From contig JBBPUQ010000004.1 in NCBI GenBank assembly GCA_038501195.1, positions 5,470,001-5,534,000 of the forward strand: a DNA stretch of 64,000 nucleotides, read 5' to 3'. Under the pieces are notes generated by a model. It did not search any database. It worked only from the letters and a program-made list of their open reading frames with translations, and had not been told where the DNA came from. The stretch is from Nemania diffusa. Lineage: Eukaryota; Ascomycota; Sordariomycetes; Xylariales; Xylariaceae. The first letter of the stretch is position 1. Every line of letters starts with the position of its first letter. A program made the translations under genes and the position numbers. This document shows, in pieces, positions 34,723 through 45,742 of the stretch.

Positions 34723-36836
34723 TAGACGGACGGACGAACGAACTACCAAAATACTAAAATGAATCCAATCAACCAATCTGCCAAACCATGACGAACGAAC
34801 GAACGACTTAACGGCCTAGCCTTGTTTTTCTTTTGACTTTATTTGCGGAGTCGAGCGATTGCTTGTCATGCTAGCGATGTATTTTACCGGTCATTTCCAA
34901 CACGTCGGGCCTACTCCCCCGACTTTCTTCTTCTTTATCTTCATCTTTCACCAACTGCTACCATTTGTAATCAGATTTTTCTCCACTGCGCCATGAGACT
35001 ATACTACCTCATTTGGCCTGCTTTGTTTTGTCTCACGATGAACGCGCAACGGTGCCGGCCGCTATGACGACGACGAAACCCACAGACCAGGGACTTCGGA
35101 AACCCCTTCTTTTTTTCTCCGGTTCCGCCCCTGGCTCGTTTTGATTTGATACCCTCTACACAAACGCCACAGTCACCACCGGCAAGCTTCTTTTTTTATT
35201 TTTTTTCTTCTGAAGAGTCAGTTAGTTAGGTAGTTGGCGTAAGAAAGGGGGGAAGCCCGAGCCCACGGCGGGCGCCGGGCGGCAGCACTTTGCATCCATC
35301 ATGCGGAGCATATATACACACATAAAGTCTGTTTGTTCCTCGCTCCCGCTTTCAGCGGGAGACGAGATCATCTGTCTGTCTAGGTAGGAGGGGGCACAAA
35401 AGGGAAAAAAACGGGAGACGGTTGGCGAGGCTCTTTGAATTCGCTCTGTTATGCGCTGCGTACTGCTTGCTTCCATTCATGTGTTTCTTGTTCCTGCGCG
35501 CTGCTCACTCTACGACGCACGAGGCAGCCGGCCCGTGTTGTCGAGTTCTTTTTCCCGCTCGACGGTGCGCTATAGCGCATCTTGGTCGGGCGGTTTCGTT
35601 GTATATATTCGCATCCTGCTAGCAGCAGCAGCAGCGCGTTTGTTTTCGCCTGGTTTGGGCGTTAGGGGAGCAAGCAAGCTAGCACTAGATCTCTGCTTCA
35701 CGGGCGACCGCAAGCCGTTGCCGGGGACGAGAGCGCATTAGGCTTTTTTATTTGATTGATTGATAGGGGGGTTTTGGTTTGGCGAGCTTGGTTGGTTGGT
35801 TGGTTGGGGTGGTTGTTCGATAAAATTTACAGTGATGCGGCGGAGAGAACCTGTCTTTGTTCGAGACGCGAGACTATGGAATTTGCTATAGAGAATGTCT
35901 GTTGAATCTTACGGTGCTACCCCTTGCGTGAGAGCGGTTGTGATTAGGTGGTTATGTCCATGAACCTGCTTGGTCTTACACTCTCATAGAGTATTTCGCT
36001 TGGACGAGAAGAGTCTATACTATTTACGAGCTGAGGATAAAAGAAACCAGAGCATCCATCCATCTATTTGGCCCTAATTCATAACCTAGAGTGACATACC
36101 ATATATCGACGACTTCGTCTGGACTTGGCTAGCACAAATACTCTCTATCTCCTTTCATTATCTAGGTAGATGATCACATCCAGACCCGGCATTGGGGATT
36201 TATGAGGCATTCCCAATTTTCTCTTCAAACATCGTCTACAGTAACCGACTACCTTAGATAGTAAACATACGCGCTGGCATCCTCATATTGCAAGTTTATA
36301 AATAAGTGGTAAGTAGTCTAGATAGTCTATTGCACCCCACAATGCTGTCTCTATCAATGTTTTATTTCATATCCGTCTACAGACAAAGGAGACGGGTGTA
36401 AACTTTTTTATACAATTCAGACCAGTTAGTAGTCCGATTTAAGTAGACAATACACGATAGTGCCTATGCGTCTGCTATTGTAGTTCTGCGAAGCGAGGTA
36501 CCTGGCCCTGGCTGTCCATATATGTATGAGGCGGGGGAATTCTACTCCAGGCATTCAATCTCTCGCACTGATCCCCCAACAAAGCAGCGCATCGTCGCTA
36601 CGATTTTAGGGACCACTACATTAGTATGCTCCTAGGAGCTATGATAACTTGAGCACTCCGGGACTATGTGCTTATCGACCGCCCATCGCTATACCTTCAA
36701 ACAATGTTTTCGCGCTGTTATTCATGATATGCCCACCAGAAATTCTGCATGCTACATCTGATTGGAGGGTGCTAGGTGCCTGGAAATAATGAAATCATCG
36801 TCATCAACGACTATCAATGAGGGACTTCCTTCGGGT
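34723..36836. other. convergent intergenic region
   Basis: 2.1 kb between the stops of two converging genes. GAACGAACGAACG repeats follow the stop (34723-34805), and T-rich tracts occur at 35105-35120 and 35190-35210. A GTTGGTTGGTTGG tract lies at 35795-35810. Reading frames here lack domains. It probably contains two long 3' untranslated regions. Confidence 0.45.
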
Positions 36837-39447
36837 CTAGTTCTGTGCAGGTGCCACCACCGGTGGCGGCGGTGGTGGTGGAGGCGATTCTGAGCCGGGA
36901 ATAGGTTGCACAGTTTGCCCAGGGGCAGGGGCCTTCGCCGAGGCAGGGATTGTCATGGGCCCTTTAGGAACAGTGATCCGATCCGGCAATGACTGGCCCA
37001 GTATCACTTTCTCGACCTCTTCCTTGCTCAAAGTCTCGTAATCGACAAGTGCTTTGGCTAGCAGGTTAAGCTCTTTACGGTGATCAGTCAGTAACTTCCG
37101 TGCACGCTCATAGGCTTCGTTCACGGTTCGTTGGACCTCGGCTTCGACTAAAGCCTTTGTTTCGCTGCTGAGACTGTCGTATCGACTGCCGTACTCCATA
37201 TTTCCGAGTTTCGCTGACATTCCTAGTGTGGCAACCATATCGAATGCTACTTGAGTGGCACGCTGGAGATCCTAAACCAGAGAGTTAGTATCATGTACGA
37301 AGTAGGGCAAGGAAGAATGGACCTACCGATGAAGCGCCACTAGTAACCTGGTTCGGGCCGTACACAATTTCTTCCGCAAGCTTTCCTCCCAAGGCGATAT
37401 CAATTTGAGCCAGATAATTGTCCACGGTGTATGAATATTTGTCCATCTCAGGTAGCGAAGCGGTGTGACCTAGAGTGTGGCCACGAGCTAGAATTGTGAC
37501 CTTGTACAATGTCATACTGGAACCCTTGGTCAAAAGGTTGACGAGGGCGTGGCCGGCCTCGTGATAGGCCGTCATTTCCTTTTCCTTGGCGGTGATAACC
37601 ATACTCCTCCTCTCAGCACCTATGATGACCTTGTCTTTAGCCCAATCAAAATCCATCCTTCCGACGGACTTGGCTTTGTTTTTACTGGCATGGACCGCAG
37701 CCTGGTTCACGATGTTCTCAAGCTCAGCACCCGATAGGCCGGATGTGGTTTGAGCGATAGCCTTCAAATCGACATCTTTTTCTGCCTTGATCTTCTTGGC
37801 ATGGTGTTGCAGAATGGCCAGACGGCCACGGACATCGGGGAGGGGAACGGTAACATGTCGGTCGAATCGTCCTGGGCGAGTGAGGGCCTTGTCCAGTAGC
37901 TCGGGGAAGTTGGTAGCTCCGATGATGATAACATTAGCGCTCTGATCAAACCCGTCTAATTCGGTGAGAAGCTGGTTCAGTGTCTGCTTGACAAAGGCAG
38001 CATCGCGCGAATTCCGTCGGCCGCCAATGGCATCCAATTCATCAATAAATACGATGGATGGGGACTTGGATTTAGCAGCAGCAAAGAGTTCTCGGACACG
38101 TTTAGCGCCAACACCGACGTACACCTCGTCGAACTCGCTACCAGACATGTAGTAAAATGGGACACCGGCCTCGCCAGCGACGGCTCTTGCGAGGAGGGTC
38201 TTTCCTGTGCCAGGAGGGCCGACTAAGAGGATACCCTTAGGCAGCTTTCCTCCGAGCTGGGAGAACTTCTCGGGATTGCGCAGGAACTCAACCATCTCTT
38301 GTAGCTCTTCCTTGGCCTCGTCGGCACCGTGAACGTCAGAGAAACGAGCCTTTTGTTGCTCAGCCTTCACCTCACTATCTACCTTGCCACCGGGTCGCTT
38401 CAAAACACTCAGACCCTCGATGACCATGGTGATTAACACCAGAGTGACGTACGTGACGAGACAGAACCAGAGAAGAAACTTGAACCATCGGAAGATGCTG
38501 CTCCCAACAGCCTCATCAACGACGACGTGAAGTGGTCCTTCTTTAGTGCCGGTGGCTTGAGCACCTTGGTCCTTTGCGATTGCGATGGTACCTCCGCGGG
38601 AACGAGCAGCGAGGGCCTGGGTGACAGCTTGAATCTGAGTGGGGGTGAGATTACCGGGTAAGTTCTTAACGGTTTCACTAATATCCTGGGAATGACCTCC
38701 CTGGCCAGCGCTAGGTGCCAACATGACAAGGGCCTTATGGTACGCATCGGTGGCGGCAATGTTACTGGCAAAGCGACCGGACTGGTACCTCTCGATGATG
38801 ATGGCAGGCATGTTTGCCTTCAGGAGAGCCTGGTAGAAAGCATTCTGGGCGGTGGCGCTGCTAGGGTTCCTGTTTGCAGACTCTTCCATATGGGCGAGAA
38901 GGTTCCTCGACAACCCGCCAGTCTGGAAAGATCTTCGTTGGAAGGGGGATGTCCCAAAAGACGGGCGGGGAATTCCACAGAGACCAGCAGATGAAGTAGA
39001 CATGGACCGGAGAAGTAGGCGCTGGGGGTATACCTGGGGGTATAGGCGGTGGACGAGGGGGCTCGATGCCCACAATGCAGCGCGCGGCATGGCAGATATA
39101 GACGAACGTATATCGAAGGGAGTCGGGATGGCTTCTCGCGAAGAAAGGGTCGGTGCGAGCGCGGCGTTGTTGCGGGCATCTCGCAAGAACTCGGGCAGTT
39201 CAAACCTCGACGAGCCATCAACAGGCACAGATTGGGCCGCCGGTTCCGTTGTCTCTACAATAGCGCCGGCATGCCTTGCACGAAGGGGGGAGTGCGAGGG
39301 CACGGGCGAGGTCGGATGTCGCGGGTTGCGAGAAAACGGCGCATGGAAGGGAATGGCCAAGGTGTTCGCAATGGACGGCCACAGCTCAGCAGCCGTGGCA
39401 GCAACACTTGCGAAGGCAGGTATCTGCAGCGCCATTTTTGTAACCAT
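36837..39447 (-). CDS. yme1: mitochondrial i-AAA protease YME1
   Basis: ATP-dependent zinc protease of the inner mitochondrial membrane, active on the intermembrane-space side, degrading unassembled or damaged membrane proteins. Two exons (39447-37327 and 37271-36837; intron with TACTAAC branch point) give about 851 residues. It has a long mitochondrial targeting region, then one membrane helix near residues 320-345 ([20 protein letters not shown]). The AAA module has Walker A GPPGTGKT near residue 408, Walker [13 protein letters not shown] and the second region of homology RPGRFDRH. The M41 protease site HEAGH is near residue 625. One membrane helix, and not two, marks the i-AAA rather than m-AAA type. 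The C terminus is unusual in ending with a proline run (PPPPPPPP). Start ATG 39447 is followed by a second in-frame ATG at 39435. Confidence 0.95.
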
Positions 39448-40433
39448 TGCAGCTTCAGCCTAGACGAGGGAATTCTTTCTCCAAGATGGGTTAAGCCCTG
39501 TAGGGCCAGCCAGAACGGCCAGTGTGCTGGTGGTTGCGGTTTATCCGATGGCGGTGATAATTTGGTCACTTTATGTGGCAACAACGGAGGGCGAGATTTG
39601 AGGTGGCATGAAGACCGTAAGATCAATCAAGTACGAATATTAGTAGGTCGAAAAATGAGATCGAGGCCGGTACGCGTATGCACAGTCCTGTACCGATCCA
39701 AAGAAGAGGAAGAAAAAGAAAGGTTGAGATTGGTCAGAAGGCATCAAGAGCTGCACTGGAGGAGATTGATGGTAGCCGCAATCCTCCCTCGCTTTGGTAC
39801 TGGATTATGGCAAGGCGGGCAAGAGAGTACTAAACCTGAATCAAGCCTGGCAGTTGTGAGCACCCGCACGCCAGCTGTCATGCGTATCAGGTGTCTCCTA
39901 GGTAGTTCCACACAGTTACCGGTGTGCAGCGATACATACGTTGTACTCTGTACTATCTAGTGCCGCACAGTAAATCTATCATATGCAACACTGGTTTAGT
40001 GAGCGGCAATAGCGAATACAACTTCTCGAGCACCTACTTTAGTTTTTATCGTTACGGGCTATGCAATAGGTGACTGCCTACCAATATGGGAGTGGCCATG
40101 TTTGTCTGGGCCGATAGTAACCTTCTTGGATCTAGGTAGGAGCGGCGTTATGAGTAGCTGTTCGGTTCGGGAGGTATAACAGCTTCTAAAATATAACTTG
40201 TAAATAGATAAATGCTTGATAGTAGGTACTTAGCAACACCAACTTTATAAATGAACTCACTATTGTAAATCATCCGTAGACCATAAATATTAAGTACCAA
40301 GCTAGTTTAACAGCAGTAATTAATGAACCTTCAGGTTCTGAGTATCGTGAAATCTTTACACCCACACACTCTCTCTATCTCTCTATCACTTTCCGATGTT
40401 CTAGTCCCTGAAGAATGCTGCCTCCGCCACCTT
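39448..40433. other. intergenic
   Basis: Upstream region of YME1 and the 3' side of the NUC-2 gene, both on the minus strand. Plus-strand reading frames extending out of YME1 to 39960 are antisense shadows. Nothing else is supported. Confidence 0.5.
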
Positions 40434-43400
40434 CTAGTTCTCCCTTGTCAACCCTTGGCGAATCGCCAGGACGCTGTCCACTATCACTGCATCTATGCCT
40501 TCGTTCACTTGGACCTAAAGAACCGTCTGGTTAGCATCATATATATATATGTATGTGTGTGTGTATATGTGTGTGTATGACGATAGCCAAGGGGGAGGGG
40601 AGCCGCCGCATATGATTCAAGACTTACCTTCACCAACTCCGGGTTATTATTCTGCACCCCGTAGCTAACACACACAAGCCCCGACTGCTTAACAACCTTG
40701 ACCAGGCGCGGGCAGTGCACGAACGGGGTCGCATTACTCACAATGCCGAGGAGGTTCCAGCGGCTGGCGAAGCGGATGGCCTCCTGCAGGCTGCTGGCGC
40801 GGATGTCGCTGACCGCCTCGGCGCCGGCGTCGGTGAGGAACATGATGGGGATGCTGGGCTGCTTGAAGCTCAGGCACAGGCAGATGTCGGGGTTGAAGCT
40901 GCTGAAGAGCACGTGCCGCCGCCCGCCCGCGAGCTCGTACACCTTGGCGAGCACCGTGTCGCAGAACGAGTTGAGCTCGATCGCGTACGTGTCCATGTAG
41001 TGCTGCTCGCTCTCCAGCAGCATCGGGTACTTCATCTCGATGTTGAACCCCACGCTCTCGGGCACCTTGCGGAACAGCTCCTCCAGCGTCGCGAAGGGCG
41101 CCTGCACGAAGTTGCCCCGCGTGTTGGCCTTGAAGCCGGCCTTCTTGTAGTTGAGAGTGTACTTCATCCGCTCGTCGAGGGAGGTGTCTTTGCTTTTGTT
41201 CGAGTAGTCCACTGAGAGGGAGCGCTGCTTTGGCCCGCCCTCCCCTCGGCGGCTTCCATTGGGGTTGGGCTGTCTTTCTGGCGAGCCTCTTTGCGACCGG
41301 CCATTCGATCCATCGTTGATGTGAAGGAACTGTTCCAGGGTGAGTGTGTGTACCGGTGCGTCAATTCCTGTTTCGCTAACTAGGAAGTCGTGGTATATGA
41401 CGGGAACATGGTCTTTAGTCAGCTGGACATCGAATTCTACGTATTGTGCTCCTAAATTCGCGGCGGCGATGAAGGAAGAGACTGTGTTTTCTCCTAGCTG
41501 TAATGATTTGTTGGCTAAGAAGTTCTTGCCGAGCCCGCGGTGACCAATTACCATGGTCGAGGCGAGCTTCTTCCAGTAGGTTTGTTGCGAGTTAATCTCC
41601 ATATTGGGGTGATGGAAAGGTGTAATGACGAGGAAGTTGAAATTGACTGCGCCAATGACCTCGAGATTGGAGCCCATGATGGGCACGCAGACATCACCCT
41701 GTAAGTTCATTCGGCTTGTACCGAGGCTTGGGCGAACAGAAGACAGTAGCGCTACAGCGCGGCCGATCTTGTTATCCTTGTTCCCGGAATAAGTTGGAAC
41801 GATGTCGAAGAGCATCTTCACCTTCGACGCATCTGAAGTGTGAAATAGAATTGGCTCGGTTGAAATATTATCGTGTACCGGTAAGTCAATCGTCGTCGGC
41901 TCTCCGTGGGCTCCCTGTGCTGAGATGACTACAGAAAGAGCTGTGTCTAGCTGGTTGGTATGTGCTTCTGCTAATGGGACGCGATCCAACTTAACAGGCT
42001 CAACGTCTTTCCGCATGTCCATCGAGCCTAGGCTCACCATGACTAGGCATTCATCTTTGAGATATCGGTGACCGAAAGACTTGACAGGATCGGCAATTCT
42101 GGTACTCCCGTCTGATCTTCGATCTTCGAGTGATGAAAATTCCGGCGGGGGCGACGAGTTTGTAGACGACGATTCACTACCTCCTAGAGTATTCGTATTT
42201 AGAGATACGAGAGGCGCAGGACTATAGGGGGCAAGGAGCTCGGTAACGCCCAAATGGCCACGCAAAGTTGCATGTTCCTTTGCCGTCCAGCCAAACGAGT
42301 CAGGCGTTGAAACATCGATTCCAGCCTCCACAAGAAGTTTGGCTACAGGGAGATGACCGTCGACGGCTGCGATGTGAAGAGCATTCCAAGCGAAGGATTT
42401 CTCGGTCAAGTTCAAATTGGCCTTTTTCTCAAATGACCCTTCTATCAGAATCTGAGCGCATTCAGTGTGGCCGAATCGAGAAGCGATATGAAGTGCTGTT
42501 TCACCAGTTCTGTCCTGCCAATTAATATCCACCCCGGCGTCAACAAGCATCTTCACTATGCGGACGAAATTCGAGCGAGTGGCCATAGCCAAGACAGCAC
42601 CGGATTGAGAGACTGGCTTCAGGTGGATATTATCCTGGCCTGACAGACTCTCTCCCTTTAGCAGGGCTCTCGTGGTAAGAGGGTGGCCGCCAAGGACTGC
42701 GAGATGTAAAGGCACGTTCCCATCGTTGTCCTGCCACTCATGCGCATCTATAGCGTTCTCGATATCGAAGTGTCCCCATTCTCTCATCTTTTGCATAATC
42801 ATTTCGCACAATAGAAGGCACCCGTATTGTGCTGCGTAGTGCAGGGGTATACGGCCCTGTGAATCCTTGGCAATTAACACGGAACGCTGTTCCGGCTGAA
42901 CATGCGCAAGAATGTGACCAAGAAGCATGGCACCCTTGTCATTCTGGTTTGATGTAGAAGATGCCTCTAGATAGCTATCTTTGGGGCCTGTCTCGCCGCC
43001 TGGCGTTTGAGTTGGCGTGACGTAGTGACTATCGTAATGAGGATGCACAGGGGGACCCGTGGCATTCGGTTCTAGGTCACCGGCTACGGAGGATGATTGG
43101 GTCCGCCCAATATATATCACCAAGCGATGAATACAATTGCGCCCGTTCAAATCATCGGAATCGTAAAGAGACTGGAGCTGTGGGATAAGATAGGCAATGC
43201 AGGCCTTCGACTGGGATGAGATAGAACGCTGTAGTAGGTTTAGCAACATAGTCTGTGACGCTTGTGTGGAAGCCTCGAGTTTGTGTTCCGATAAGGTCTT
43301 TTCCAGTGTCCCCACGTCGTCTTGACGAATCGCAGTGTCGAGGGAGTCAAGCACTGCTTGTGGGATACTCGGCAAGGCCTTGGATGTCATCCTCCCAAGT

Positions 43401-44117
43401 GATCGGAGTGATCTAGAGGATTTATCGGACCTGTTATCATCAAAGTTCTGGGCATCTCCGAGAATAGAAAGCCACTTGTTTATCTCGTTAATGAGTCGTG
43501 CGATTGTGGTGTCTTTCGCGAAAGGCTTGGGGTCAACCACAGTGGTGATGTATTGATCCTGCGTTGGTGCTGCTTGGGGCACCTTCTTGTCCAGTTTCTT
43601 GGTAATCTTGACAAACCCTCTCCGGTTGATCTCACCAAACCACTGTAGGTTTCTAAGTTGATTCCGTAGATCAAGGAGAGCGCTCATCAACTCCTCGGAC
43701 TCGTGGTCGTCGAGCTCGGCCAACAGCTCTAGACTCCGGCCATATCGGTCTTGTAGAAGCTTGAGGCGACGGTGCGCCTCGGAAAACTTTTTGTTGTAGA
43801 AGGAGTCGACATCTTCCAGATTACGATCCAGAGCAAAGAGGAACTCTATAGTTTGTGGTCAGGGGACACGCCAGGATCTATCAGATCCTAATTTAAGGGG
43901 GTATCACACCTGCTATATCCACATCCTTTCCAGCCTTAGCCGTCTCTGCCTCTGCCTTGATCAATTTTTTCAAGCCCTTGTAGTTGATATAGGCAGAAGC
44001 CCACTCTGGGACTTGGTTCCGGGGGAGGCTGTGATGCTGTATGAGCGCTATAAGGCCAGGAGATAAGATATTTGGGGGGATGGGGGTGGAATAGAGGTAC
44101 CTTCTACCAAACTTCAT
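40434..44117 (-). CDS. nuc-2: phosphate-system regulator NUC-2/PHO81
   Basis: Cyclin-dependent kinase inhibitor of the phosphate-starvation pathway; in Neurospora NUC-2 acts on the PGOV-PREG (Pho85-Pho80) complex that controls NUC-1. Four exons: 44117-44101 (17 nt), 44028-43910, 43845-40628 and 40514-40434, giving about 1,144 residues. Splicing the tiny first exon yields MKFGRSLPRNQVPEWASAYI, a perfect SPX-domain start; reading straight through gives a poor one. The SPX domain spans roughly residues 1-200, ankyrin repeats 365-590 (GRIPLHYAAQYG, GETALHIASRFGH) and a glycerophosphodiester phosphodiesterase-like domain 805-1130 (MVIGHRGLGKN, EFDVQLTKDHVPVIYHD, FNIEMKYP). The last intron (40515-40627) contains TATA/TGTG dinucleotide repeats; the final exon reads GIDAVIVDSVLAIRQGL before the stop. 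Confidence 0.95.
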
Positions 44118-45742
44118 CTCGTATATGTGACGGTCTCAGACTTGTTGTCGATACGAGAAATAGCAGGTGTTCAACGAAGACCTACTCCACGAATATCTCG
44201 GCTTATCCTTATGCAGAGATAGTAAAAACAACAGCCGATTTGTATTGTGAGGAGATATGTTTTTCACATGAACTCTATCGACGGCAGGTCTCGGTGTCTC
44301 GGATTGATATGCACCTAGAAATCGTAGCAGTGGAGTTTAAAGAATGCAAAACTAAGACAGGTTAGCGTGATTTAGAGCCGGTGGGAGGACTGTAAGTAAG
44401 ACTGATTTTGATTTGGGAATTAAGAAGATGAAGTGGATTCACGTGGTGAAACTCTGATATCATGGTAGGTACTGACCGATATAGCGCACTCAAGGTTGTG
44501 GTGCAGAAAGAATAAAAAAAGTAGGTAAATAGGAGACGGATGGGAAACTTACCCTACGTAGTAGCTACCTATGTAATGGTGGTAGGTAGGTAGCTATCTA
44601 CATAAAGATAACCCGCCCTGTTTATGCGGTTGTAGTTGTTTAGGTGTAAGTGAATGTTCGCATATAGATAAGAATCGCTGGGAATTAGATTGTGTGGTGT
44701 AGTATGTACAGTGTTTGTAAAACTTCAAGCTATGATAGAGTCACAATCATAACCACAATCACAAATTCATGCACACAAACATGTCAGAGTGAGAAGGCAA
44801 TAGCGTGCAAGCAAGTCTCTGGTTGAACACAAGTATGTGTATGTCCGTAGTCTACGTAGCCATATTATCAAATGGGAAACCTCCGTACGCGGCGAGACCT
44901 TTTTAAGCTTTGCTTCTTACCTAGGTATGCATGGAACAGCTCTCAGTGCTATAGACAGCCCAGAGCGGAATAGCCAACAGAACGGCCCCCTGGCGGATCG
45001 TGTCGGCAGTCAGGGCCCCTGATTGGCCAATTAGCGTTCGCTCAGGGCTGGTAATGCCGCACAAGCAAGCCCCGGCGGGTGGCCGACTTTCACCGCTGGT
45101 GTAGCACGTGCCGGGTTTGAGCGCAGATTCGTCACGTCACGTTCTGCATCCCCACGCCTGCCTGCGCCTGCCTGCCTGCCCCCCGGTTGACAAAACGCGC
45201 ACTGACTGCCTGCAAGTGCCTGCAGCCAGGACCCTGCAGATCAGTCAAGCCTTAAAGCTGCACCAGCTCAAGCCCAGCCTAAGCGCCTTTGTCCCGTGTC
45301 TGTTCCACGTACGCATAGATATTTCATATCGCATGAACATAGTCCACTCTACGTAGTAACTACGGTGGGCAGTTAGGACCTGGACTACCCATGGCGTTGC
45401 ATCAAAAATAAAGATATTGCGGAAGCTATGGCTTCCTGTACTTGACTATTGATGCTTATACGAAACCATAACACACCTGGCAGAGTAAGGGACATGGTTA
45501 GGTGAATGTGTTGGGGATATAACTTTAATTCGTAGGTAAAGCATAGCTAGGTATATAGGTAGGTGTTTGTATTTACACTGTATCTAAGGTATGTATGTGT
45601 TTACCTATGTTCTATGGAACAGGAAGCAAGTATCTGCGACATCTATTACTTTTGTACACTTTATATTTTTACACCCATCCAAGCCGCCCATGCTATCCTA
45701 TACACGCTATCATAGCCCTACACGTTGGAGACGTGGGCCTTT
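44118..45742. other. intergenic, NUC-2 promoter side
   Basis: Upstream of NUC-2 and downstream of the PPR-like gene. Contains a CACGTG at 44440-44445 (listed separately), another at 45105-45110, and TAGGTA-type repeats at 44520-44600 and 45535-45595. A CCTGCCTGCGCCTGCCTGCC tract lies at about 45160-45180. No gene supported. Confidence 0.45.
44440..44445. promoter_or_regulatory. CACGTG site upstream of NUC-2
   Basis: Palindromic CACGTG 323 bp before the NUC-2 start codon. This is the core recognised by the Pho4/NUC-1 bHLH activators. In yeast PHO81 is itself controlled by Pho4. CACGTG occurs elsewhere in this window, so by itself the match is weak. Confidence 0.3.

Noticed and set aside
38852..39960. 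Plus-strand frames of 203 and 303 codons
   Set aside because: They are antisense to the YME1 exon, whose reading is certain.
40715..41215. 166-codon plus-strand frame
   Set aside because: Antisense shadow of the GDPD domain of NUC-2.
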